Source: Staphylococcus equorum
GTDB lineage: Bacteria; Bacillota; Bacilli; Staphylococcales; Staphylococcaceae
Reading direction: 5' to 3'
DNA length: 64,000 nucleotides
Assembly (NCBI RefSeq): GCF_001747895.1
Contig: NZ_LNNB01000019.1
Location: forward strand, 124,001 to 188,000
Shown in pieces: positions 27,929-36,588 of this stretch (position 1 is the stretch's first letter; each line of letters opens with the position of its first letter). The notes under the pieces were generated by a model. The model was not told the DNA's origin and ran no database searches. It saw nothing but the letters and a program-made list of their open reading frames with translations. Both the position numbers and the translations under genes were made by a program.

Positions 27929-28705
27929 ATGAATGGAATTTTAAAGAAAAGATTAACATTATTTATTATGCTCATTATCATCGTCATATTTGCGATTTTA
28001 TTAATTATAAATGAAACACATCTATTTGATAATCAAAAGACACATTCTTTTAATGAAGCGGTAGATAAGCAACTTGGTGAAGGCACTTTAAATATGACAG
28101 AAAAAAATGGTCGATTTGTCGAGGCTTCAAAAACTGATGTTAAAAAAGCTATGGATGTAAATAATGACAAAGATAACTTAAATCATATGGATATATCTGA
28201 AAAAGTATCAATGTCAGAAAAAGAAGTAAATGATATTTTAAAAGATAAAGGTATATTGAAAAATAAAGGTGAAGCATTTTTAAAAGCACAAGATAAATAT
28301 GAAGTTAATGTGTTATACCTTGTGAGTCATGCGCTTGTTGAAACTGGCAATGGTAAATCTGAATTGGCCAACGGTATAGAAGATGATGGTAAGCATTACT
28401 ATAATTTTTATGGTATTGGTGCATTTGATGAAAATGCAGTACACACAGGTAGTAGCTTTGCTAAAAAGCAATCATGGACTTCACCAGAACGCGCAATTAT
28501 GGGCGGAGCTAAATTTATAAGAGGTAATTATTTTAAAAATGAACAATTATCGTTATATCAAATGCGCTGGAATCCAAAATCACCTGGAGAACACCAATAT
28601 GCTAGTGATGTAGAATGGGATGAAAACATCGCCACATTTATGAAGGTTTATTATGATAAACTAGGTATAAAGAAAGATCATATTAATAAAGATTATTATT
28701 TATAA
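27929..28705 (+). CDS. Membrane-anchored endo-beta-N-acetylglucosaminidase
   Basis: 258 residues. An N-terminal anchor (LTLFIMLIIIVIFAILLIIN) is followed by a linker and a GH73-type glucosaminidase domain from about 95: 'YEVNVLYLVSHALVETGNGKSELANGI' holds the catalytic Glu in 'HALVETG', and 'YYNFYGIGAFD' and 'WTSPERAIMGGAKFI' are conserved. It should cut the glycan strand of peptidoglycan from outside the membrane. The size and anchor recall the staphylococcal SagA/SagB group rather than Atl. TAGGGAG precedes the ATG. Confidence 0.82.
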   Translation: MNGILKKRLTLFIMLIIIVIFAILLIINETHLFDNQKTHSFNEAVDKQLGEGTLNMTEKNGRFVEASKTDVKKAMDVNNDKDNLNHMDISEKVSMSEKEVNDILKDKGILKNKGEAFLKAQDKYEVNVLYLVSHALVETGNGKSELANGIEDDGKHYYNFYGIGAFDENAVHTGSSFAKKQSWTSPERAIMGGAKFIRGNYFKNEQLSLYQMRWNPKSPGEHQYASDVEWDENIATFMKVYYDKLGIKKDHINKDYYL

Positions 28706-28729
28706 AAGTTGAGTTATCATATATTTATA

Positions 28730-28775
28730 GGAAAGATAACAGGTGTTTTCATGATACGTTTGTTATCTTTTTTGT
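28730..28775 (+). terminator. Terminator of the glucosaminidase gene
   Basis: AAAGATAACA pairs with TGTTATCTTT, followed by T residues. Confidence 0.8.
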
Positions 28776-28884
28776 GTGATGACTTATTGACAATACTTAA
28801 GTTAATATCAAAGGACTTATTAATATATAGTTTTGCAAAAGTGTTAATATCGAATAGACTAGGAAAATTTGGAGTGAATTGAAA

Positions 28885-30009
28885 ATGAAAATAGCTATAG
28901 TTGGCGCGGGCATTGGTGGATTAACAACTGCAGCATTATTAATTGAACAAGGACATGATGTCAAAGTATTTGAAAAAAATAATGAAGTAGCTGAAATAGG
29001 CGCAGGCATCGGCATTGGTGGTAACGTTATTGAAAAATTAGGAAAGCATGATTTAGCAAAAGGCATTAAAAATGTCGGGCAAATTACTGATACGATGGAA
29101 GTGCGAGATGATAAAAATAACTTGCTATCCAAAGTGAAGTTAAAAAAGAATACGGTGAACTTAACAATGTCTCGTCAAGATTTAATAGATGTTATTCAAT
29201 CTTATGTACCAGACACAGCAATCTATACAAATCATTTTGTGACTCATATTGATAATGGCGATTTAAAAGTGACTATACATTTTGATACACAACAAGAAGA
29301 AGCATTTGACTTATGTATTGGTGCAGATGGTGTACATTCTAAGATAAGAAATACGGTTGAACCTAATAGTAAGCCTGAATATCAAGGCTATACGGTATTT
29401 AGAGGATTAGTAGAAGATGTGGATATTAAAGATGCTCAAATTGCTAAAGAGTATTGGTCGCCAAAGGGTAGAGTAGGTATAGTTCCCTTATTAAACAACC
29501 AAGCCTATTGGTTTATTTCTATTAATGCGAAAGAAAAAGATAGTAAAATGAAAACCTATGGTAAACCTCATTTACAAGCCAGATTTAACCGTTTTCCAAA
29601 TGAAGTAAGAACTGTATTAGATAAACAAAGCGAAACAGATATTTTACTAAATGATATTTATGATCTAAAACCGCTGAAAACCTTTGTTTATCAACGTGCT
29701 ATTTTACTTGGTGATGCAGCGCATGCAACGACACCAAACATGGGACAAGGGGCAGGGCAAGCAATGGAAGACGCCATTGTCTTAGCAAATTGTCTTGAGT
29801 CATATTCGTTTGATGAGGCGTTACAACGCTATGATAAATTACGTGTAAAACATACCAAAAAAGTAATTAAACGTTCTAGAAAAATAGGTAAGCTCGCACA
29901 ACGTAGTAATAAACTGGTTGTAACTGTAAGAAATGGCGTTGCAAAAGCTTTGCCTAATAAGTTAGTTACGAACCAAACTAAATTTTTATATAAATCCAAA
30001 AGTAAATAA
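28885..30009 (+). CDS. FAD-dependent monooxygenase
   Basis: 374 residues. Motifs of class A flavin monooxygenases: the N-terminal 'IAIVGAGIGGLTTAALL' (GxGxxG), 'CIGADGVHSKIR' (DG fold) and 'ILLGDAAHATTPNMGQGAGQAMEDA' (GD motif and FAD ribityl contact). The substrate is unknown; relatives hydroxylate aromatic rings. The ATG at 28885 with GGAGTG eight bases upstream is preferred over the TTG at 28879. Monocistronic, ending at a strong terminator. Confidence 0.85.
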   Translation: MKIAIVGAGIGGLTTAALLIEQGHDVKVFEKNNEVAEIGAGIGIGGNVIEKLGKHDLAKGIKNVGQITDTMEVRDDKNNLLSKVKLKKNTVNLTMSRQDLIDVIQSYVPDTAIYTNHFVTHIDNGDLKVTIHFDTQQEEAFDLCIGADGVHSKIRNTVEPNSKPEYQGYTVFRGLVEDVDIKDAQIAKEYWSPKGRVGIVPLLNNQAYWFISINAKEKDSKMKTYGKPHLQARFNRFPNEVRTVLDKQSETDILLNDIYDLKPLKTFVYQRAILLGDAAHATTPNMGQGAGQAMEDAIVLANCLESYSFDEALQRYDKLRVKHTKKVIKRSRKIGKLAQRSNKLVVTVRNGVAKALPNKLVTNQTKFLYKSKSK

Positions 30010-30028
30010 ACTTGAAATATTTCAATAG

Positions 30029-30066
30029 AAAGCACCCATCCATATTTTTAATGGATGGGTGCTTTA
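30029..30066. terminator. Terminator between convergent genes
   Basis: AAAGCACCCATCCAT pairs perfectly with ATGGATGGGTGCTTT, with A and T runs either side. Confidence 0.9.
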
Positions 30067-30110
30067 ATTTGTACTAAGTATTTAGAACTAAACTTTTAGC
30101 AACTCATTTG

Positions 30111-31067
30111 TTAATTTACTAAAAACTTAGGTTTTTTATCATTTAGCTTACTAATTGTGTCATTCGCAACAATTTTAGACATCATATCACGAGATTCAAA
30201 TGTCGCATTACCAATATGTGGTGTGAGCACTACATTGTCTAGTGATTTCAATTCGTCATTTATTTCTGGTTCAAATTCGAAAACATCTAAAGCTGCGCCC
30301 TCAATTTCTTTATCTTTTAAAGCTTGTACTAAAGCTTGTTCATGGACGATAGGGCCTCTCGAAGCATTAATTAAATAACTCGTTGGCTTCATCATTTTAA
30401 ATTGTTCAGTGTCAATTTGATGATGTAAATCTGGATTATATGCAGCGTTAATTGTTACAAAATCTGCATTTTTTAATAAAGTTTCTAAGTCTACATACTT
30501 GGCGCCGATTTCACGTTCTTTATCGACTTTTTGGTTAGGACCAGTATAAAGCACATTCATATCAAATGCTTTGGCACGTCTTGCTACAGCAGCACCAATT
30601 TCACCTAAACCAATAATACCAATCGTTTTACCAGAAACTTCTCTGCCACGGAAGAACAGTGGCGCCCAGCCATCGAAGCCAGTTGTACGGCATAATTTAT
30701 CACCTTCAGCGATACGTCTTGCAACTGCAAGTACGAGCGCAAAAGTTAATTCAGCTGTAGAATTTGTTGAAGCTTTTGGTGTGTTTGTAACGTCAATGTC
30801 TTTTTGACGAGCATAGGCTACATCTACGTTATTAAAACCTGCACCATAGTTTGCGACGATTTTTAAATTGCTACCGACATCAATTACTTCTTTATCTACG
30901 TTGGTAGACAAAAGACTAATTAATACATCAGCATCTTTAACCCCTTGCTTTAAAGTATCTTTATCAATGATACCTTCGCCTTCATACATTTCAACTTCAT
31001 AACCTTGATCTTTTAACAAGTCAAAACCTACTTCGGGTACTGGACCTGCGATATAAACTTTTACCAT
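30111..31067 (-). CDS. D-2-hydroxyacid dehydrogenase (NAD-dependent)
   Basis: 318 residues from the ATG at 31067 (GGAGGG seven bases before). 'TIGIIGLGEIGAAVARRAKAFDMNVLYTG' is the NAD site; 'NASRGPIV' and the catalytic Arg in that segment, Glu in 'FEFEPEIN' and His in 'LTPHIGNAT' form the usual triad. It matches the glyoxylate/hydroxypyruvate reductase-like family, reducing small 2-keto acids. The physiological substrate is undefined. Confidence 0.88.
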   Translation of the reverse strand: MVKVYIAGPVPEVGFDLLKDQGYEVEMYEGEGIIDKDTLKQGVKDADVLISLLSTNVDKEVIDVGSNLKIVANYGAGFNNVDVAYARQKDIDVTNTPKASTNSTAELTFALVLAVARRIAEGDKLCRTTGFDGWAPLFFRGREVSGKTIGIIGLGEIGAAVARRAKAFDMNVLYTGPNQKVDKEREIGAKYVDLETLLKNADFVTINAAYNPDLHHQIDTEQFKMMKPTSYLINASRGPIVHEQALVQALKDKEIEGAALDVFEFEPEINDELKSLDNVVLTPHIGNATFESRDMMSKIVANDTISKLNDKKPKFLVN

Positions 31068-31249
31068 GTATAATCCCTCCATTATATATTTAGTATAGTA
31101 AATTTCAAAGCACTAAACAAATTATTATATTTATTAAAGAAATAGTTGGGTGTTCTTTTTATATAATGCCTAAAAGCTATAGAAAGCGATTTCTATGTTA
31201 CTTATTTATATATTTTAATGTATATAAGTCAAACATAGCCATTCTCAAA

Positions 31250-31291
31250 AAAAAGCAATAATCCATTGTTAAACAGTGGATTATTGCTTTA
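31250..31291. terminator. Hairpin at the 5' side of repeat copy B
   Basis: AAAGCAATAATCCATTGTT pairs, with one G-T pair, with AACAGTGGATTATTGCTTT. The right arm is part of the 22-bp direct repeat described next. Confidence 0.7.
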
Positions 31292-31468
31292 GAGTGTCGA
31301 CAAAGTCTCCGACTTTGTTGGCACTCTTTTGTGCACGCTTTCCGCGGGCACAGCCTCAGCCTGTAGTCTTCGGCTAGTGCTTTTCCCGCAGGAGTCGGCA
31401 CAAATTACTGCTATTTTTTAAACAAAAATAATATAATATATTTAAATTAAACAGTGGATTATTGCTTT
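31269..31468 (+). repeat. Dispersed terminator-linked repeat, copy B, between 22-bp direct repeats
   Basis: An identical 22-base word occurs at 31269-31290 and 31447-31468 (begins TTAAACAGTG, ends TTGCTTT). Between them is the element: hairpin GACAAAGTC/GACTTTGT within GAGTG...CACTC (31293-31330), then TGTGCACGCTTTCCGCGGGC, CCTCAGCCTGTAG, TCTTCGGCTAGTGC and CCGCAGGAGTCGGCAC to 31402. The remainder to 31446 is AT-rich. No open frame of its own. Same block order as copy A. Confidence 0.75.
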
Positions 31469-31514
31469 TATTTTAATATCATGATTTAGAAAGTATCTTT
31501 TTATATTTGTTTTT

Positions 31515-31829
31515 CTAACTTATAAGCTTTAAGCCTACAATTGAAAGAATAATCAAGCCAATAAAGAATATACGTTTTGCATTTTTAGATTCATTGTATA
31601 TCAACATACCCACAAGTGTGCCACCGCCAGTACCGATGCCACTCCAAATTGCATAAGCAGTTCCCATAGGAATGTCATTCATTGCTACTTTGAGCGTGCT
31701 AAAACTACAGATAAAAGCAATTGCTAATAAGACTACTAAAGATTTCTTTTTAGTGCGTGTAATTTCATTTAATATGACTACACCGACTACTTCTAATAGC
31801 CCTGCAATAAGTAAAATAAACCAAGCCAT
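31515..31829 (-). CDS. SMR-family efflux protein, subunit 2
   Basis: 104 residues and four helices. The first helix has the essential Glu in 'LLIAGLLEVVGVVILNE' (family 'AxxxEV'), and 'GTAYAIWSGIGTGGGTLVG' is the SMR signature. It overlaps the stop of the upstream partner by one base (TAATG), so they are translated together. Paired SMR genes such as YkkC/YkkD or EbrA/EbrB make heterodimers that export cationic compounds. Substrate unknown. Confidence 0.88.
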   Translation of the reverse strand: MAWFILLIAGLLEVVGVVILNEITRTKKKSLVVLLAIAFICSFSTLKVAMNDIPMGTAYAIWSGIGTGGGTLVGMLIYNESKNAKRIFFIGLIILSIVGLKLIS

Positions 31830-32149
31830 TAGTTTTCAGCCTCCTCTGTAGTTAATTTTAGACCGATAATACCTATTACCAATAGTATAATTAAGATGAT
31901 TTTCATAAAGTTAAAAGGATCACCGAAAAATAACATATCCACTAAAACAGTACCAACTGCGCCAATACCTACGAATACGGCGTAAACCGTGCCAACGGGT
32001 AATGATTTACACGCAGAAATAACAAGAAAGAAACTTATAATAATAATGATAATCGTACCAATCCAACTAAGTAATGAATCAGCAGTATTTAAGCCAGTGA
32101 CCCATAATATTTCTATAAGCCCAGCAAGTATAACTTTAAACCATTGCAT
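31829..32149 (-). CDS. SMR-family efflux protein, subunit 1
   Basis: 106 residues from the ATG at 32149 (AAGGAGGCACAACG before it); the longer frame has no better start. Four helices, the essential Glu in 'AGLIEILWVTGLN' and the signature 'GTVYAVFVGIGAVGTVLVD'. Two-gene operon with the second SMR subunit. The pair is bracketed by inverted copies of the dispersed repeat. No riboswitch of the guanidine class is visible upstream. Confidence 0.88.
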   Translation of the reverse strand: MQWFKVILAGLIEILWVTGLNTADSLLSWIGTIIIIIISFFLVISACKSLPVGTVYAVFVGIGAVGTVLVDMLFFGDPFNFMKIILIILLVIGIIGLKLTTEEAEN

Positions 32150-32406
32150 CGTTGTGCCTCCTTTTTCACCAAACGCTCTTATTTTCTCAAATATTCTATT
32201 ATACTGCAATATTAAAAATAATCTAAAAATATTGAGCACTTAATACTGAATTTTTAGATTCGTTTTAATTATAGCGCGTGTTGTCTTGCTTAATTACTTT
32301 GATGTGGTGAACATTTATAAATGTGCAATCAATCGATATGTCTGAATGATTGAGTATATTGTTTTAAAAAGGCAGTGGTTTGCTTGGACGCTTGACTAGT
32401 TAATAA

Positions 32407-32498
32407 AGCACGAATTGAAGACTATAGGTTGAGGTAGCGTCCGCGAAAAGTGTGCATAAAAAAAGTGTCAACAAAGTTTTAGACTTTGTTGACACTCT
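32407..32498 (-). repeat. Dispersed terminator-linked repeat, copy C (inverted)
   Basis: On the minus strand it reads AGAGTGTCAACAAAGTCTAA, ACTTTGTTGACACT, ATGCACACTTTTCGCGGACGC, here split: ATGCACACTTTTC, GCGGACGC, then CTCAACCTATAGTCTTC and TCGTGCT, the same block order as copy B. The hairpin end (32461-32498) can terminate the minus-strand CHAP gene region or the SMR leader. The gene-free stretch 32150-32406 otherwise shows no feature. Confidence 0.72.
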
Positions 32499-32546
32499 AT
32501 AATGTTCTAAATCCTGTTATTCTAATTTATATTGTAGTAGCGAATA

Positions 32547-33014
32547 TTAGTTAACGTGGATATAGTTATATGAACCTGCTTCACCAGCAGAGATAGTACG
32601 TTCACTTACAGAGTAAGGTCCGCCGCTATAATTCATTTCTGAAACATTTACTGAACCGTCACTGTTTACATTTTCAACGTATGCAACGTGGCCCATTGGT
32701 CCTTCAGATGATTGTAAGATTGATCCAGCTTCTGGAGAGTTGTTAACTGTGTAGCCTGCAGATGAAGCTGCTGACGCCCAGTTATTTGCATTGCCCCAAG
32801 TAGAACCGATACCTCCGCCTACTTTATCAAATACATACCAAGTACATTGACCTGAAGTGTATAAGTTAGCACTTGAGCTTGCAGTTTCTTGTGTAGTAGT
32901 TTGGTTTGTTTGTTGAGTTTGTTCTGCTGCACTTGCTTCATTTCCTTGATCTAATCCTACGATTGCTGCGCCAATACCTGCTGTGATAGTTGTTGCTGTT
33001 ACTAATTTATTCAT
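32547..33014 (-). CDS. Secreted CHAP-domain amidase, SsaA-like (short form)
   Basis: 155 residues. Signal peptide about 1-28 ([27 protein letters not shown]), a short Gln/Thr linker, then a CHAP domain with catalytic Cys in '[16 protein letters not shown]' and His in '[23 protein letters not shown]'. It should hydrolyse peptide or amide bonds in peptidoglycan outside the cell. The domain is almost identical in layout to the longer paralogue at 37314-38084. A WalR-type box is upstream. Confidence 0.88.
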   Translation of the reverse strand: MNKLVTATTITAGIGAAIVGLDQGNEASAAEQTQQTNQTTTQETASSSANLYTSGQCTWYVFDKVGGGIGSTWGNANNWASAASSAGYTVNNSPEAGSILQSSEGPMGHVAYVENVNSDGSVNVSEMNYSGGPYSVSERTISAGEAGSYNYIHVN

Positions 33015-33162
33015 AATTAAAAAATCCTCCCAAATTTGTTCGTTCTTTATATTTATTATTTATGTTATTCGTTCGATAGTCTTTAAAGTTAATGTTTTTA
33101 TTTTTCGCTTTGCTTTCAACGACAAGTAATACTCTAACAGATGAATTTAGGTTTGTGTGGTT

Positions 33163-33179
33163 TGTTACGCTTTTGTAAA
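33163..33179 (+). promoter_or_regulatory. WalR box upstream of the short CHAP gene
   Basis: TGTTAC-N5-TGTAAA fits TGTWAH-N5-TGTWAH exactly. WalKR controls SsaA-like wall hydrolases in staphylococci. Confidence 0.7.
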
Positions 33180-33189
33180 ACAATTAAAA

Positions 33190-33229
33190 AAACCTCACAT
33201 ATCGTTGTAATAAACGACATGTGAGGTTA
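33190..33229. terminator. Strong hairpin upstream of the CHAP promoter
   Basis: AACCTCACATATCGTT pairs with AACGACATGTGAGGTT across a 6-base loop (one mismatch). Either terminates the minus-strand DUF4870 gene or belongs to the CHAP leader. Confidence 0.7.
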
Positions 33230-33354
33230 CAGAAAGGTAGCGGCTCGTAATAGTTTGTAAAGAGCTGTGGTATAAGGTTTTACAATAAATTAACATTCAA
33301 AATAACTAATTTGTATTACAAGAGTTGTAATAAGTCACAAAATTTAGATTCGTT

Positions 33355-33726
33355 TTATTTGAAAAATCTAATTGAAAGTGGTGGCAGATAGTCTTCTCCA
33401 TTATATGCTTTTACAGCAGCTACGATAGTAAATATGAAATTCAAAATAGCTATAATAGGGAATAAGATAAAGCCTATTATGATAAACATCGCTATTGAAG
33501 CAACGATTAACCAAATCATATAAGAAAGTAAAAAGTTGAAGTAATTTTTACCAGCCTTGTCAATGAATGGTGAATCTTCACGTTTAATAAGCCAAATAAT
33601 AAGTGGTGCTATTAACGAAGTGAAAAAACTTAGCACATAGATTAAAGTTCCCATTAATCTATCGTCGCTACTTGGTTCTTGATTTATAACTGTAGAAGAT
33701 TGGTTTGCATTATATTGTTCATCCAT
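33355..33726 (-). CDS. DUF4870 domain membrane protein
   Basis: 123 residues. A hydrophilic N-terminus of about 25 residues is followed by 'LMGTLIYVLSFFTSLIAPLIIWLIKREDSPFIDKAGKNYFNFLLSYMIW' and two more hydrophobic segments. The 'LIAPLIIWLIKR..SPFID' stretch is the DUF4870 pattern. The role is unknown. GGGAGG precedes the ATG. Confidence 0.8.
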   Translation of the reverse strand: MDEQYNANQSSTVINQEPSSDDRLMGTLIYVLSFFTSLIAPLIIWLIKREDSPFIDKAGKNYFNFLLSYMIWLIVASIAMFIIIGFILFPIIAILNFIFTIVAAVKAYNGEDYLPPLSIRFFK

Positions 33727-33974
33727 AGAATCACGCCTCCCTTATTAGCATAACTATAACAAATATTATTGTTGATTGATATTTAATTTTAAAGGCTACA
33801 ATTAAAAAATTGATCATTTTAAAACGTAGTACATTTAATTGAATGAAACAAATGAATATAATGCAACTAGTAAAGGTTGAATACCAGTGTTTATAAGAAA
33901 TCTAAATTGGATATACATTATAGTAATGTTTAAAACACTCATACATACAAATCATTAGAGAAAGAAGGGTATTT

Positions 33975-35045
33975 ATGAAGATAGCAATCGTAGGATCAGG
34001 AAATGGTGCTGTTACAGCAGCATTAGATATGAAGCATAAAGGACATGAGGTGAAGTTATATTGTCGAAATCAATCTATTGATAAGTTTGACAAGGCAATA
34101 GCACAAGGCGGATTTACGTTTAATAATGAAGGAGAAGAAACGTTTATCGAATTTACTGATATCAGTGATGATATGGAATATGTTGTTAGTGATGCAGAAA
34201 TCATTCAAGTCATTATACCATCTACATTTATTGAACACTATGCGCGTACGATGGCGCCATTTATTAATGATAAGCAATTAATATTCTTTAATATGGCAGC
34301 GGCAATGGCTTCGATTCGATTTATGAACGTCTTAGAAGATATGCGTATAGAAGTTATGCCGATATTTGCTGAAGTGAACACATTAACTTATGGGACGAGA
34401 GTGAATTTTGATGAAGCTCACGTGGACTTATCATTAAATGTAAGAAAAGTACATTTTTCAACTTATGATAAAGAACATTTAAGTGATAGCTTTGACAAGA
34501 TTGAATCGCTATACCCATATGTTGTCAAAGAGGAAAGTCTTTGGAAAACAAATCTTGAGAACGGGAATCCAGAAGTGCATCCAGGTCCAACATTACTCAA
34601 TATAGGACGTATCGATTACGCCGATGACTTTGCTTTATATGAAGAAGGCATAACGAAACACACCGTTCGTTTACTGCACGCCGTAGAGTTGGAACGATTA
34701 ACTTTGGGGCGTAAGTTAGGCTTTGAATTATCTCCAGCTAAAGAAGCGCGTATTGAACGTGGCTATTTAGAAAGAAAAGATGAAGATGAACCTCTGAATA
34801 GATTGTTTAACACGAGTCCAGTATTTTCACAAATCAAAGGACCAAATCATGTGAAAAACCGTTATTTAACAGAAGATATTGCATACGGACTCGTATTATG
34901 GTCTAGTCTTGGTCGTGAAATTGAGGTTGAAACGCCAAATATTGATGCCATTATCGTGTTAGCATCTACTATTTTAGAACGTGACTTTTTTGAAGAAGGA
35001 CTCACGATTAATGAATTAGGCAAAGAAAAGCTGGGGCTTAATTAA
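33975..35045 (+). CDS. Opine dehydrogenase-like NAD(P) enzyme (octopine/nopaline dehydrogenase family)
   Basis: 356 residues. The N-terminal Rossmann motif is 'IAIVGSGNGAVTAALDMKHKGHEVKLYCRN'. The C-terminal domain carries 'HPGPTLLNIGRIDYADDF' and 'KNRYLTEDIAYGLVLWSSLGREIEVETPNID', the family's substrate-side region. Such enzymes join an amino acid to a keto acid by reductive amination, or act on similar compounds. No metallophore synthesis genes (CntKL type) accompany it. It lies 27 bases before an NhaC gene and is likely cotranscribed, so the product may be exported or imported by that carrier; this is inference. Confidence 0.8.
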   Translation: MKIAIVGSGNGAVTAALDMKHKGHEVKLYCRNQSIDKFDKAIAQGGFTFNNEGEETFIEFTDISDDMEYVVSDAEIIQVIIPSTFIEHYARTMAPFINDKQLIFFNMAAAMASIRFMNVLEDMRIEVMPIFAEVNTLTYGTRVNFDEAHVDLSLNVRKVHFSTYDKEHLSDSFDKIESLYPYVVKEESLWKTNLENGNPEVHPGPTLLNIGRIDYADDFALYEEGITKHTVRLLHAVELERLTLGRKLGFELSPAKEARIERGYLERKDEDEPLNRLFNTSPVFSQIKGPNHVKNRYLTEDIAYGLVLWSSLGREIEVETPNIDAIIVLASTILERDFFEEGLTINELGKEKLGLN

Positions 35046-35072
35046 TTTGAACTAACAATAGGGGGACTGTGT

Positions 35073-36464
35073 ATGACAAGACAACCAACATTTTTAGAAT
35101 CAATTTCTACTATAATAGTAATGATTATAATTGTAATCACAGGATTTGTTGTTTTTGAAATTCCAATACAAGCTTTATTAATTTTAGCGTCAGCATATGC
35201 TGCATTTATAGCAAGACGTGTTGGGTTGAAATGGCAAGATTTGGAAGAAGGTATCACACATCGGTTAGCAACAGCAATGCCAGCTATCTTTATCATTTTA
35301 GCAGTCGGAATTATCGTAGGTACTTGGATGTACTCTGGGACTGTTCCGGCTTTGATCTATTATGGCTTAGAATTTTTAAATCCTAATTTATTTTTAGTAT
35401 CTGCATTTATTATATGTGCAATTACTTCAGTTGCCACAGGGACAGCATGGGGCTCTGCGTCTACTGCGGGCATAGCGTTAATGGCTATAGCGACAGAGTT
35501 ACATATTACGCCAGGTATGGCAGCAGGTGCCATAATTGCAGGTGCGGTGTTTGGTGATAAAATGTCACCACTTTCAGATACGACAAATTTAGCAGCTTTA
35601 GTAACAAAAGTGAATATCTTTGCGCATATAAGAGCAATGATATGGACGACTGTACCAGCATCAATCATAGGCCTAATCGTTTGGTATTTTGCAGGTAGGC
35701 AGTTTGGTGGAAATACTAATACATCACAAGTGAATCAAATGCTTAGCGAATTATCTCAAATTTATAATATAAATATTTTTGTATGGATTCCCTTATTAAT
35801 CATTATTACGTGTTTATTATTAAAAATATCGACTGTACCTGCAATGCTTATTTCAAGTTTGAGTGCAATCATTGTTGGCGCATTTAATCATGGATTTAAT
35901 ATTGTTGATGGATTTAAGTCCACTTTCGATGGTTTTAATAAAGGCATGGTACCCACAAGTGGTGGAGAATTATCGGATAAAGCCATTAATTTGGTCGAGC
36001 AAGGCGGCATGATGAGCATGACAGAAATCATTGTTACTATTTTTTGTGGGTATGCTTTCGCAGGTATTGTTGAAAAAGCTGGTTGCTTAGATGTTATTTT
36101 GAAAACAATATCTAAAAATATTAATTCCGTTGGACAATTGATACTAGCGACTGTAATCGGTAGTCTAATAATGGTACTCGCAGCTGGTGTGGCATCTGTA
36201 GTCATTATCATGGTCGGCGTGTTAATGATGGAAATGTATAATGATATGGATTTAGATCGTTCTAATTTATCAAGAACGCTAGAAGATTCAGGTACAATGA
36301 TTATTCCACTTATTCCATGGGGAACATCAGGCATTTATTATACACAACAGTTAGGTGTTTCGGTGGATCAATTCTTTATTTGGGCAGTTCCTTGTTATCT
36401 ATGTATCATATTCGCAATTTTTTATGGATTTTCAGGTATTGGCATTAAAAAAGCAAAAAGCTAA
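35073..36464 (+). CDS. NhaC-family Na+/H+ antiporter-like transporter
   Basis: 463 residues with about eleven helices and the family motifs 'GTAWGSASTAGIALMAIATE', 'GAVFGDKMSPLSDTTNLAA' and 'IIPLIPWGTSGIYYTQQLG'. NhaC members exchange Na+ for H+ or for organic acids (malate/lactate). Pairing with an opine dehydrogenase suggests an organic-acid or opine substrate instead of simple Na+ export. AGGGGGAC precedes the ATG. It is only distantly similar to the SAM-regulated NhaC protein at 3341. Confidence 0.82.
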   Translation: MTRQPTFLESISTIIVMIIIVITGFVVFEIPIQALLILASAYAAFIARRVGLKWQDLEEGITHRLATAMPAIFIILAVGIIVGTWMYSGTVPALIYYGLEFLNPNLFLVSAFIICAITSVATGTAWGSASTAGIALMAIATELHITPGMAAGAIIAGAVFGDKMSPLSDTTNLAALVTKVNIFAHIRAMIWTTVPASIIGLIVWYFAGRQFGGNTNTSQVNQMLSELSQIYNINIFVWIPLLIIITCLLLKISTVPAMLISSLSAIIVGAFNHGFNIVDGFKSTFDGFNKGMVPTSGGELSDKAINLVEQGGMMSMTEIIVTIFCGYAFAGIVEKAGCLDVILKTISKNINSVGQLILATVIGSLIMVLAAGVASVVIIMVGVLMMEMYNDMDLDRSNLSRTLEDSGTMIIPLIPWGTSGIYYTQQLGVSVDQFFIWAVPCYLCIIFAIFYGFSGIGIKKAKS

Positions 36465-36588
36465 TAAACTAAATAATTTAAAGGTATACAATTAACAGAG
36501 AAAAAATAATAAATCTTAATATAAAATATGAATTATAAGTTTAAAAATATATAATTCGGTTATATATAACTATGGATGAGGTGATTCT

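Noticed and set aside
31198-31401. 67-residue minus-strand frame
   Set aside because: It lies inside the hairpins and repeat copy B, and its Cys/Arg-rich product is a by-product of the repeat sequence.
31083-31514. Complete insertion sequence around repeat copy B
   Set aside because: Direct repeats are present, but there is no transposase frame and no terminal inverted repeats at the element's ends.
32150-32400. Guanidine (ykkC) riboswitch upstream of the SMR pair
   Set aside because: I looked for the conserved ykkC core because SMR pairs often have it; no matching blocks are visible on either strand.
35888-36334. 148-residue frame antisense to the NhaC gene
   Set aside because: Antisense of a hydrophobic coding sequence; no start signals and no family pattern.
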